Assembly: GCA_008477525.1 (NCBI GenBank)
Contig: SPDT01000003.1
Location: 1,984,001 to 2,048,000 of the forward strand
Direction: 5' to 3'
Source: Hypomyces perniciosus
Taxonomy: Eukaryota; Ascomycota; Sordariomycetes; Hypocreales; Hypocreaceae
Length of the DNA: 64,000 nucleotides
The notes beneath the pieces were generated by a model. That model did no database searches and was not told the origin of the DNA. It saw nothing but the letters and a program-made list of their open reading frames with translations. Below, piece by piece: positions 34,926 through 44,070 of this stretch (the stretch's first letter is position 1; every line of letters begins with the position of its first letter). The position numbers were made by a program, and so were the translations under genes.

Positions 34926-35190
34926 AACAACAGCGGGCCTGGCACCTATATCAGCAAGATCTACAGCGCCGAACCTGTGGATTATGCCGCCAGACCTTCC
35001 CATCGCGAAATCAGCTATTTCTTCACCTTCAATCGCGCTGCCCAGCTAGCCCGATCGAATTCAAGCCCGTCAGCCGTTCAAGCCGAATCCAACGTTTCGA
35101 ACAACGCCGACTTGAACAACGCGAATTCGACCGACCTAGCCGACCCGAACAACGCGGCCCCATTCAACGCGGGGCTATACGCAAATAAAA
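34926..35190 (+). pseudogene. Retrotransposon gag-like fragment with a CCHC/C2H2-type zinc finger
   Basis: One frame reads QQRAWHLYQQDLQRR, then a C-x2-C finger (TCGLCRQTFPSRNQLF) continuing to HLQSRC, followed by an Arg/Gln/Glu-rich tail that ends at a stop near 35,190. No start or neighbouring pol domain remains. The pattern resembles the zinc-finger tails of fungal retroelement proteins, so a decayed transposon is the best reading. Confidence 0.45.
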
Positions 35191-35853
35191 ACAAGCTCTA
35201 TACACCAACTATATCCTATATACTCAAAGTCCTAAATATATAAACTATTTTCTAAGTCGAATATTAATTATAAGAATAAGTAGAAGGTATTGTACTAGTC
35301 TATGGCAGGTGGTGGGGACTTATGTACCTTATATAAATCCGAAATTATTGCCTTGTTCTCGGATAATGGTGTTCGACCAACCTGATCAGATAGCCGACCC
35401 AGATGCAGGTATCAATGGCATGGTGAATTGTCGGAATTTTCAGGTGTCCAGAATGGCCCTCTATTGTAAAAAATTGAGGCTGATTACATGACTGTCAGGC
35501 GATGGGTTTAGTGAAGGAAAGTGAAAGACTCTGGTAGTAGAATAGCACTGTAATAGTAGTCTACACGCTGTAGTTCCGTAGTGTATGGGGTGACATGTGA
35601 CTGTATTGATCTCTGCCCTTCCCCTATTCCTGGGGCGAAGGCCTCCTCTTTATACCTATCTTTATGCTAGTCCCTAGTGCCCCTGCGGCTTTGTGGCTTG
35701 TCAGTGTAGCCCTTGACCATCTTTCGTTCCCTAGCAATGTCTGTATTGAACGCTGGCACTGGATAGGACTAGATATATCATCAGAAGTTTCTGTTGGAGT
35801 ATCTCCTTTGTTGATGAAGCAACATTCATCTTCGTTTATGACTCTCGGGAGAT
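35191..35853. other. Non-genic spacer
   Basis: Nothing is recognised apart from short open frames. It is the 3' flank of the 2EXR gene. Confidence 0.4.
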
Positions 35854-36873
35854 CTATTTCTTTAAGTCGCTACAAGTAAGAATACCGAGATATTCATCAA
35901 TGTCAAAGGACGAGCCGACCGGGATCAAGTCTAGGGTTCCCCATCGCACGTACGACCATTGTCCCAACCTTTCCAGCTTGTTGATGAAAAAAGCCGAGTT
36001 CATTATCTCCTCTCCGTTAGCATCCCACGATATCTCCCTGCGCTCAGTTTCGACGTATTCCATGTCGAGGTCGTAGAATACCCGAGGTGGTGTTGTTCGT
36101 GTGGACGCTTGCGGTGTGGGAGTGCTCCGGTCGATTAACCAGACGAAGCAATCCATTTCGCCCCATAAGATATCTTGTATTAAGCGAGCAACGAACCCAC
36201 GGGCGCTAGGTTCTCGATCAAAGAGGTAAAAACCTCCCGGCCAGTCGAGGTTCCAGCTCGGGCCAAATTCAACGGCGAGATGCCGAACGGGTCCAAAGCC
36301 CCGGGCCAGAGTTGTAAAAGCAAGATCACACCATATATTCTCCCAATCAATATCTAAACCCCAGTCCTTGGGAGTAAAGCAGAAGACGTCCTTATATGGT
36401 TGGACCATAAGACACCAGTCTTGGTCATGTTGAGGAACTGTTACTAATGCCGGAAGGTGCTCGTTAACATAAAGGTGCTCGTTAAAATAAGGGTGTCTTT
36501 CAGAGACGTAGCTCATCTCATGCTGGTAATCTTTTTTGGATTCTTTGTTGATTATGTCCCTGGACTCCTTACACGCCGTCCAGAGGCCGGCATCCCAGAA
36601 GTAGACAGATCGCTTGCCCGGGATATTTGAAGAATCACCCTGCATGCCACCTATTTTCGGTACGGCAGACATATGATAGCGAGAAATGCTAGAATTGAAG
36701 TACTCCAGGAGTGTGAGCGACTCAAGGTTACTTTCGTTTGCGTCCTTGTTGCTGGTAATGAAGAAATGATGCAAACCGCCGGTGTAGCCAGATGGCCGAA
36801 TCGCAAGCTCCCAGATCCGAAGCCTAAGCTCATACGGCAGATTTGGAAAGGGATGGAAGGTCGATAGAGCCAT
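35854..36873 (-). CDS. 2EXR-domain protein, 339 aa
   Basis: This is a single exon starting MALSTFHPFPNLPYELRLRIWE, the hallmark N-terminal 2EXR motif (F-x-x-F-x-x-L-P-x-E-L-R-x-x-I-W). A middle region with ACKESRDI matches the second conserved part, where these proteins often have a C-x-E-S/R pattern. The rest is typical for the family: aromatic-rich with no signal peptide or membrane segment. 2EXR proteins form large, fast-changing families in Sordariomycetes and Leotiomycetes, often in accessory regions. Their biochemical role is unknown. An AT-rich RIP-like tract lies upstream. Confidence 0.85.
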   Translation of the reverse strand: MALSTFHPFPNLPYELRLRIWELAIRPSGYTGGLHHFFITSNKDANESNLESLTLLEYFNSSISRYHMSAVPKIGGMQGDSSNIPGKRSVYFWDAGLWTACKESRDIINKESKKDYQHEMSYVSERHPYFNEHLYVNEHLPALVTVPQHDQDWCLMVQPYKDVFCFTPKDWGLDIDWENIWCDLAFTTLARGFGPVRHLAVEFGPSWNLDWPGGFYLFDREPSARGFVARLIQDILWGEMDCFVWLIDRSTPTPQASTRTTPPRVFYDLDMEYVETERREISWDANGEEIMNSAFFINKLERLGQWSYVRWGTLDLIPVGSSFDIDEYLGILTCSDLKK

Positions 36874-37169
36874 TTTGCAAGAATTCTCGTTTTCGTCGTC
36901 GATATAGAGATGGTGATCTTCCCGTAGGCAAATGCGGACGATTCGTGATGAGCGTGACTGAAGACAGCGTCGAATGGGATAAGAAAGAAAGCGAAGGAGG
37001 AAGGGCTTTAAGTAAAAGAGAAAGCTTTGACTTTGGCTTGACAGGAGAGAGAAACTTTAAGAAAATTATTGTTGACACGCACATCTCTCTTTGCAGACAA
37101 GTTTATAACCTTCAATCGTGCTTTACCCTCCCCGCCACCACGCCTCGCTACCATTACTTAGCATGAGAA

Positions 37170-37530
37170 ATTAGGTTTAGTACGGAATATATATACCTAG
37201 ATAAAAGTTCCGCTCCTTCTAAAAATCCCACCAAATTATTACTTGAACAGTCCGCGAAGAAAAACAGTATAAATAAGATTTATTATAAAAAGAAAGTGAA
37301 GTAATATATAATTTATTACTTGAAGCTATATAAAATATATTTATTAGAATTAATTTTTTTTGACAAGGGATAAGGAAATAAAGCTTAAAGTTCAAGTAAA
37401 ATTCAAATTTTAGTTATAGCGTATTATGGCGGACTTTACTCTGTATAGTGGGTTAACTTTATAAAAATTAAATCTTTGTCTTAAAGCACAAAAAAATAAT
37501 TGTTGTTTCTACTGCATACTTTAACCTTTA
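37170..37530. repeat. AT-rich, RIP-like block
   Basis: A/T-dominated non-coding sequence between the 2EXR promoter and the 3' end of the micro-exon gene. Confidence 0.5.
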
Positions 37531-37572
37531 GCAATTAATACTTTGACCGCCGGACAGGCGAACCTACATTGC

Positions 37573-39116
37573 TCATTCTTCTTCCTGTGCATTAATCGTC
37601 AGCCATCACACTCATACTGGCGCCTGTGATAGATACCTACGGAGACGAGGAGGGTGTTGGTGTTGGCGGCATCGGCTGCCGCCCGGGCCTTCTCGTCGTT
37701 GATCAAGCGCTATAAAGCTCACGTGTTAGTCTATAGCTCTATAGTGTCGTAAGTGGTAGCGTAACTTACTGTGGCTTCTTCTTCGAAGTTCTATAATATA
37801 CCAAGGCTGTCAGTTTTCCACGAAGCTTAGGCACCAGGGGGTTTCTCACGGGTTCCTCGGGCATCGCCTGCTCAAGGGTCTGTAAGTACCTCTCAGAAAA
37901 TGGATGCAAGGGTACTTACCTCGAGCTTTCTCTCCCAGATCTTTACATTTCGCATGGCATTAATCGCACTGGAAAAAGTACGCGAAATCAAATTCAACAG
38001 TACTTACGGCGGCATTCTTGACAGCGTTCTATGCAACGCGTCAATCAGTCCAACTATCTAAAAGCCATGGAGAGTGGTATACATACGTCAAGATACTGTT
38101 TGGCCTCCTTTGTACCCATGAGATAAGCGATCACCTTTGATAAATGAAAAGACACAATACTTACAAAGACGGCCTTCTGGTAGAACTTCCCGACAGTTAC
38201 AGGTAAGATAACGGCAGCAAGCGCAAGACATGAACAGGGGATCTCACAAGGGTTTGGCCACGCCAATACTACATTCAGTCAGAAAGGCATATCGAATCAA
38301 ACAGCAGAAGCATACGTACGGCGGCATTCTCCTCGGCTGCCTGGAAGTAGTTGTCTCGTTAATAGGAACACTGCCATATAGACACGCGATGTACGTACCT
38401 TTCTCGTTCCAGGCTGACAGAAATCAGAACCTGGAGTTACCTTGCATACACAACCGGACGCAGGGCTTACCTTCGCACGCTTCTTCTCAGAACAAGTTAG
38501 CTTGGAGAGGGAGATTAAGGCGTAAAGGGGATGGCAATATACCTTGGCCGGGGGGCCAGCGGGCTCGCGCTCAGGCTAGTTCACAATGATCAGCAGCTTT
38601 CAAGACATGCAAGGCTTCATGATGCTCGGCCTTACGGTTGGGGAGGGGGCGGCGGCGGCGGCGGAGGTGGAGATGGAAGACATCTAGAAGCGTTACAAGG
38701 TTTTTTCGACTAGATCTAAAGCTTAACGGTCGACATACGGCGGACGCATGGCGCTGAGATCATGTTAGTGCTCTATCAAATGATAATACAGTGTTTGACT
38801 TACCTTCCCGGGCTTCTTGCCACGGGGCTTGCCATTTGGCTTCGCCTACCAAGGATATCAGTCTCCTTGTATATTAACCAGTTATTGCGTTTGACCGTCG
38901 TCGCAGGTTGAACAGGGGAGGGGGCCTCGGTGAAGACAGAATGGTGATGGGCGATGGCGAAAGGACAATCCAATGCCATTGGTTCGAGCGGAGGCAAAGG
39001 ATATCGAACATGCTCGTGGAGGTGAGAGCAGTTACGTACTGTGAGCTTGGTATGCTAAGTATAGTTAGTTAGCCAGTGGATTGAGCCATAGCAGAAGAAT
39101 AGCTCACATCGTTCAT
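37573..39116 (-). CDS. Micro-exon gene: about 18 tiny phase-0 exons, eight of 21 nt each
   Basis: On the minus strand at least 17 GT-AG introns with strong donors (GTAAGT, GTACGT, GTATGT, GTGAGA) separate very short exons. All exons are multiples of three in one continuous frame. Proposed exons: 39116-39108, 39054-39040, 38845-38804, 38753-38739, 38683-38636, 38575-38543, 38485-38471, 38413-38399, 38340-38320, 38268-38248, 38185-38165, 38107-38087, 38028-38008, 37940-37920, 37870-37850, 37790-37770, 37709-37641 and 37584-37573. The product is about 146 aa: a basic start (KPNGKPRGKKPGK), an Ala/Ser/Pro segment, a KKRAK cluster, then eight seven-residue exons (for example AAEENAA, FYQKAVF, NFEEEAT) and an acidic EEE end. 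It looks helical. There is no signal peptide and no known domain. For the exons at 38107, 37940 and 37870 I chose among several acceptors. The 5' end is uncertain: an exon near 39,330-39,267 could join in frame directly to 39124-39108. Confidence 0.6.
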
Positions 39117-39597
39117 TGCAAAGACTAGCAATAGGAAGACGTGGTGTTAGCCTGTTCCTGAGGAACGAATATTTTCAGTCACCTACTGGTTCAGAGAGCG
39201 ATCTACGTCAACAGTTAGAATAGCGAAGACTATCATGGGGAAACAGGCAGGACAGGATATACTCACGTTTGGGCTCGTGGGTTTGTAAGAAGAGAACTCG
39301 GATTTGACGGGCGGCATGGGATTTGAGATTGAGCATCGTGGGCACCCGCCAGTAGCACCTTCCCCCAACAGAATCTACATCACGTCCATAGAGAAAGTAA
39401 AGCCACACCGTAATTCCTTCCAAGGTAAGCATACAGAGAGGACTGTATTCAATTTCGTCGGACAATGTGGTTTGCTTCTCCTCCAACTGTGGCAACCGTG
39501 ACAGTAACGACAGCACCATCAGATTACTATACTGCATTGCGTCTACACATCAACTTTACTGCTACTAGTGCCATAAAAACTCATTTATATACTGATA
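39117..39597. promoter_or_regulatory. Divergent upstream region of micro-exon and coiled-coil genes
   Basis: These 480 bp hold probable 5' exons of the micro-exon gene: a GTGAGT donor at 39267 and short sequence between an acceptor at about 39,144 and a GTAGGT donor at about 39,127. They also include the start region of the plus-strand gene at 39598. The two genes are head-to-head and may share a promoter. Confidence 0.4.
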
Positions 39598-40821
39598 ATG
39601 TCTATCCCAACTCGCATGGTCTCCTCCCTTCCTGAAAGGTCCGCGAAACGAAAGCGCGATGGGCTCGCCCAGCATATCATGGACGAATTCGAGAGACGCC
39701 GAGACTCTGGATCAATGAGTCCAGAGACTGACCGGATTGGTGCCATCTTGTATGAAATGGCTAACAATTCTTTAGACAATGGCGAAGTCGACCAGCAACT
39801 GCTCTTAGCAGGGTGGGAGTCGTTCGCTAAGGCAGCCGATAAGACCCGTGAGGCTCGAGCCGTCCAAGACAAGCACAACGCCCGTATCGCCGAACTCGAG
39901 CGACAGATCGAGGTCGCCAAGGCTGCCAAACTCGAGGCGATGGCCAAAATTAAAGAAGCCGACGCCGAGATGGAAAGAGTCAAATCCGAAGCAGAAAAAG
40001 CACGCGCCGACGAAATCGAGGCCACCAATCGTATCAAAGACATCGACTTTCTTTTTGAAGTCAGCGATTGGGCAGCAGATGTTTTGGAAAATGTTTCAAT
40101 TTCCGAGAAGAAACTTGCCTTTGCGCAGGATCATTCCAGGCTCATTAGGGTCCATAGAAGTCGCGGACTGGAGCCAGGACTTGCCCAAAGTCAAGCAAAC
40201 TCCGACCTCCAGTGGACAGCCATGCATAACCGCTTATGCACGGATACTCACGAATGTGTAACAGAGGAAACAGATCGCCTGAAGGAGTGGAAGGATGATG
40301 GTAGGAAGGCCGATTTGGCGCCGTCAACTCCCTTCCTGGACCGCATCGAACTTCTTTGCAACAACGCAGGCATACCCAGATCGACATGCCTCGAGTGGGT
40401 GCGCCTCTACAGCGATCGCAATGAGCTCGCTCATAAGCCCCCGCCTCGACCGAACGACTTCAAGTTAGCGGCTCCCAATGACGAAGTCAACTGGGCGGCT
40501 ATGAAGGCAGCCGTCTCTGCCAAGAAAGATGAGGTTCAAGAAAGATGCAAAGCGGGCAAGCTCGATGAGAAGAAGTCCGATATCTTCATCCAACTCATCG
40601 ATGCATACTGGTCCTTATTCTGTGTCGGATCAGACGAGGATGGAAACCCGATACCAAGGGTCGACAAAGAAAAGGCCGACGACAAGGGAAATCACAAACG
40701 CCACCGACCAAGAAGGGGCCCCTCCGCGCCACCTCACTATCCCAGTCCATATAAACATGGCACATGGGACGATCTTCTCGGAAAGAAAGAAGAGGACAAC
40801 AAGGTCGAGAAATATGAGTAA
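39598..40821 (+). CDS. Coiled-coil protein of unknown function, 407 aa
   Basis: This is a single exon with an ATG at 39598; a second ATG at residue 7 is possible. The N-terminus carries a short basic stretch (RSAKRKRDGL). Residues of about 85-145 form a long heptad coiled coil (RIAELERQIEVAKAAKLEAM and onward to KARADEIEATNR). The middle region has a possibly folded segment with FLDRIELLCNNAG and CLEWVRLYSDRNELAHK. The C-terminal tail is basic and disordered (HKRHRPRRGPSAPP). There is no signal peptide or membrane segment, and I do not recognise the family. It is divergently transcribed from the micro-exon gene, whose predicted product is also helical and charged, so a partnership is conceivable but unproven. 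Confidence 0.75.
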   Translation: MSIPTRMVSSLPERSAKRKRDGLAQHIMDEFERRRDSGSMSPETDRIGAILYEMANNSLDNGEVDQQLLLAGWESFAKAADKTREARAVQDKHNARIAELERQIEVAKAAKLEAMAKIKEADAEMERVKSEAEKARADEIEATNRIKDIDFLFEVSDWAADVLENVSISEKKLAFAQDHSRLIRVHRSRGLEPGLAQSQANSDLQWTAMHNRLCTDTHECVTEETDRLKEWKDDGRKADLAPSTPFLDRIELLCNNAGIPRSTCLEWVRLYSDRNELAHKPPPRPNDFKLAAPNDEVNWAAMKAAVSAKKDEVQERCKAGKLDEKKSDIFIQLIDAYWSLFCVGSDEDGNPIPRVDKEKADDKGNHKRHRPRRGPSAPPHYPSPYKHGTWDDLLGKKEEDNKVEKYE

Positions 40822-42076
40822 GTGGCTGTGACCAGCTCTCACGTCTAGGTGCAGTCTCCCTTCAGTCCTCGCTTCTTCAGATTTTCAGTTTGATCAAGTT
40901 TCAGAACGCGCACTCGCAACAAGCGGGCCATCTTGCACATCAACACATGATCAAAGAAATCCTCGTCAGGCATCTTTTCCATCGAGATTAGATATGCCGC
41001 GTTCCAGCATCGCTGAGTTCGTAGAGGTCCCTCCTTTCCATTAGGCTAAGAGGCGATTGCAAATCCTTCTCGGGCATCTTTTCCATTGAGATTAGATGTA
41101 CCACGTCCCAACGTCGTTGAGGTCGTAAAGAAGGTCCCTCTCTTCTGCGAGGAGGAGAGGCGGCCCTCACCACCCCATCGGGGGGGAGGGCAAGGGCGGC
41201 GAAGTCGGATTCCTACAACCTCCTCGCGGTGCCGCCCGGGGACCTGATTCTCTCAGCAGAGAATTATAGGCAATGTAGGAGACGCATACTATGGTTCAAC
41301 GAGGCGTAATCCTGCTAGGCGGGTATTCCCGGTACGCATCCTTCTCCTTATATACCAGGATGCGGAGAAAAGCTCCCACACACATGACTGGTTACTGACA
41401 ACAACAACTTGGGACTAAAAAAGTCCACTACCGGCAATCGAAACTGTTGGGAATCTTGAGCACCAATACGATACGGCTCGCACGATCGGTTCGGTGAATT
41501 TGTCTTTCTCCCCATCAGTCAGCCCACCAGAATGGCGCCCCATCTACTCCCTCACGAGCTGTCATCTGTGCTTAATCGCCTTCCAACGACATCTGGAAAT
41601 GGATAATGCAAAGCGAAAAACAGTCGTATGCAAGTCAACCCCCCCCGGAGTCATATTCATTCTCCTCATGTGTACGCAGACTGACCATGTCCTCCACATC
41701 CAGCACGTCCAATTCGGCACCCGTATCATCACTGCCATGGGGGGGATGATACTGATCCATTCAATGTGGCATTTCCCCACGACCCCGAAATACATTCTCT
41801 CCAATCTTTTCAACTTGCAGCCCTATATTCTTTGTCAGTAACTCGGAAAATGAAAAAAAGAAACCCTCAACTTTTATCATCAATCAGTCAAAGATTTCTT
41901 GTTGGGCAGCGACGCCTCTGAGTGGGAAATGGTGCCACATAACCATGGAGGAGGTAAATTTTATTATCTTCCAGGCGTAATAGGATATATAACTACAGCG
42001 CCTCGTGGATGATCCTGCAGGCTTCATTTTAGCATAAACCCTGGCTAGCTAAGGCTTGATGTTATATACATGGGAA
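40822..42076. other. Intergenic region with a ~100-bp duplication and one small ORF
   Basis: Two copies of a segment containing GGCATCTTTTCCAT and GAGATTAGAT lie at about 40,970-41,032 and 41,071-41,137. They look like an old tandem duplication. A minus-strand small frame (41760-41635, 41 codons, start MDQYHPPHGS, acidic, end DSGGG) has no known domain and is only weakly supported. Nothing else is recognised. Confidence 0.45.
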
Positions 42077-43859
42077 TTATACAGTTCCAGGGCCTGTGAT
42101 AGTACATTCAACATTCCAGAAAAGAACGGCGTCGTCGTATAGTGACCCGCCTATATTGTTGCAATTTGACGCGCCGCGGCTGCTAACGCAGGAGACCTGT
42201 GTGTTGCCATCGCACGTCATAGTTCCCACACTATCTTTCGACCCAGAATATTTGCAGTTAGTGAAATGTTCAATATTGAAAGCCGGCATGCTCTCTGGGT
42301 AAGGCAATGTGCCACCACTATTCACAAGGTCATGGTAGGTGCACAGGCTATCGTCGGTGAAGACGCCGTTGATGTTGAAGACGTGCCAAACTATCGGAGT
42401 GTACTCGTGAGGCTGAGGGGTATCAAATTCCTCGCTGATGAGGACGATGGACGTGTATGTTTGCTGTTGCGGTGGTGGATGCACGGGCGGGATCCAGATA
42501 CCATCGGGTCTACAAGGGCAGCCGAAGTTGTCGTTGGTGCAAATGGGGTTGCCGCCATTGAAGGAACCGTTGCAACCATCGGCAGAGCAGCTGTTAACTC
42601 CACCACACGTCGCCTTGGAAAGGTCAGCGAACGAAGTGCAGGGTTTAGGGTTAGGAGGACACTGGACAGCAACTTACAGCAACCGGGTTACAGACACAAC
42701 CTTTGAAGTTGCCGGTGCATACTGACGTGCGGCCATTATTGAAGGAGCCGTTGCAGCCACCTTTATCGCAGTCTTGAATCTTGCCACAGGTGTTCTTATA
42801 TACACGTTAGCCACTGCAGGGTTAAGACGCACAAGGACGAATGTCCGGCCACATACCGCGGTAGCTTTGCATTTACACCCCTTGAAGTTCCCCTGGCAGC
42901 GAGCCACGCCCTCGGCATCGTAGCCGCCTGCACACCCTCTGTCATCACAACCCTGCATGGGGCCACAAGTGGCGTCTATTCTCTGGCAAACGCAGCCCTT
43001 GAAGAAATTGGTGCAGACAGGCAAAGGCGTCTCGCTGATGAAATTCCCGTCGCAGTTGCCCTTATCACAAGGTTGCGGTTCGCCACAGGTTCCTGCATTG
43101 GACTTGCATTCGCACCCCCGGAAGTTGCCTGTGCAATATGCCTTGCCGTTGTTGAGGTTGAATTGACCGTTGCAGCCGTTCTTTGCGCAATCCTGTGCTG
43201 GGCCGCATGTATCGGGCTGTGGCAAGCAGTCACACCCCTGAAAGTTGCCTGTACATTTCGCAAATGGTACATTACCGAGGCCATTAAAGGATCCAGAGCA
43301 TCCGTGGAGGTCGCAGGATAGATGTGAGCCGCAGGTCTTGTCTGATGCCTTACACTCACAACCTTTAAAGTTGCCTGTGCATTGTGCGAATGGTACGTTG
43401 CCGAGACCATTGAAGGAGCCGGCACAGCCATTATTATCGCAAGGGGCATGCGGTCCGCAGGTATCTGCCTTTGCTGTACAGTTACAGCCCATAAAGTTAC
43501 CTGTACACACAGCGTACGGCACATTGCCGAGGTTGTTGAACGAGCCTTCGCATCCATTTTGGTCGCAAGATGCATGCGGCCCGCACGAATCAACTGATGC
43601 CAGGCACTCGCATCCCTCGAAATTACCAGTGCACTGAGCGTACTTGACATTACCTAGACCATTGAAGGAGCCAGCGCATCCATTCTTATTGCAAGCCTGA
43701 CGAGGCCCACAGGTCTTGTCTGTGATCTTGCACTGGCAACCCTTTTTGCTGCCACCTGTGCAGGTCGGGTACTTTGTGTTTCCAAGGAACTTCCCTGCAC
43801 AATCTTCTATATCGCAACTTTGGACTCCCGAGCAAGCGGTGCCGGTAGGAGCGGACATT
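42077..43859 (-). CDS. Cysteine-rich decarepeat protein
   Basis: The exons are 43859-42857, 42794-42678 and 42613-42077, with introns GTATGT...TATAAG and GTAAGT...CCAAG. The product has ten consecutive repeats of about 38-42 residues with six cysteines in the pattern C-x5-C-x3-5-C-x12-16-C-x5-6-C-x-C. Examples are CGPHASCDQNGCEGSFNNLG followed by CTGNFMGCNC. The first five repeats are close copies; the last five are more diverged. A non-repeat C-terminal domain of about 130 residues with four or more cysteines follows (start PPPQQQTYTSI). Such dense disulfide patterns imply an extracellular protein, yet the first ATG in this frame (43859) gives no signal peptide. It begins only 35 bp after the stop of the GH105 gene on the same strand. 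It may therefore be a C-terminal extension of that secreted enzyme joined by an unrecognised intron, or a gene that lost its 5' end. The repeat may bind a carbohydrate; that is inference. Confidence 0.7.
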
Positions 43860-43893
43860 TCACTAAAGGTGACGCGGGCGCCGCCAAGCACAG

Positions 43894-44062
43894 TCAAGAT
43901 ATCGATAGGCCCAATGCCAGGATGCGAGATAGTGGTAGGAGAGGGCCCCGACAGACACCGGCATTTAAACAGTCTCTAAACGCCGTGTAGAGGAAAACTG
44001 TAAAGGCCTGTCCCTCGGGGGATCCAGCGGTGTATTGGTTATGGTCCTTCCAGTTATATGGG
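43894..44062 (-). pseudogene. 3' part of GH105 gene split by hAT insertion
   Basis: This continues the third exon of the GH105 gene beyond the transposon. It encodes NPYNWKDHNQYTAGSPEGQA, then FLYTAFRDCLNAGVC, and stops at 43894. If the element and one target-duplication copy are removed, the codon broken at the insertion site is restored (Asn in PAVNPYNW) and the summed exon lengths are divisible by three, giving 390 aa. Confidence 0.85.
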
Positions 44063-44070
44063 TTCACAGC
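44063..44070. repeat. Target-site duplication, left copy (TTCACAGC)
   Basis: Perfect 8-bp match to 47489-47496 on the other side of the transposon, the length expected for hAT elements. Confidence 0.93.

Noticed and set aside
38649..38665. GCC/GGC trinucleotide run as an independent microsatellite
   Set aside because: It falls inside a proposed exon, where it encodes a short alanine run between in-frame splice sites, so it is treated as coding.
37573..39116. Recent introner-type insertion as the source of the many introns in the micro-exon gene
   Set aside because: The introns share only splice signals and length; their interiors are not similar to each other, so recent copies of one insertion are not supported.
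39208..39537. 109-aa minus-strand ORF as a separate gene
   Set aside because: Its 3' part contains a good GTGAGT donor leading into the micro-exon gene, so at most it is a 5' exon of that gene; the upstream part has no support.
41494..41841. 115-aa plus-strand ORF
   Set aside because: Hydrophobic stretches arise from low-complexity sequence. There is no signal or domain, and the opposite strand has an equally open acidic frame.
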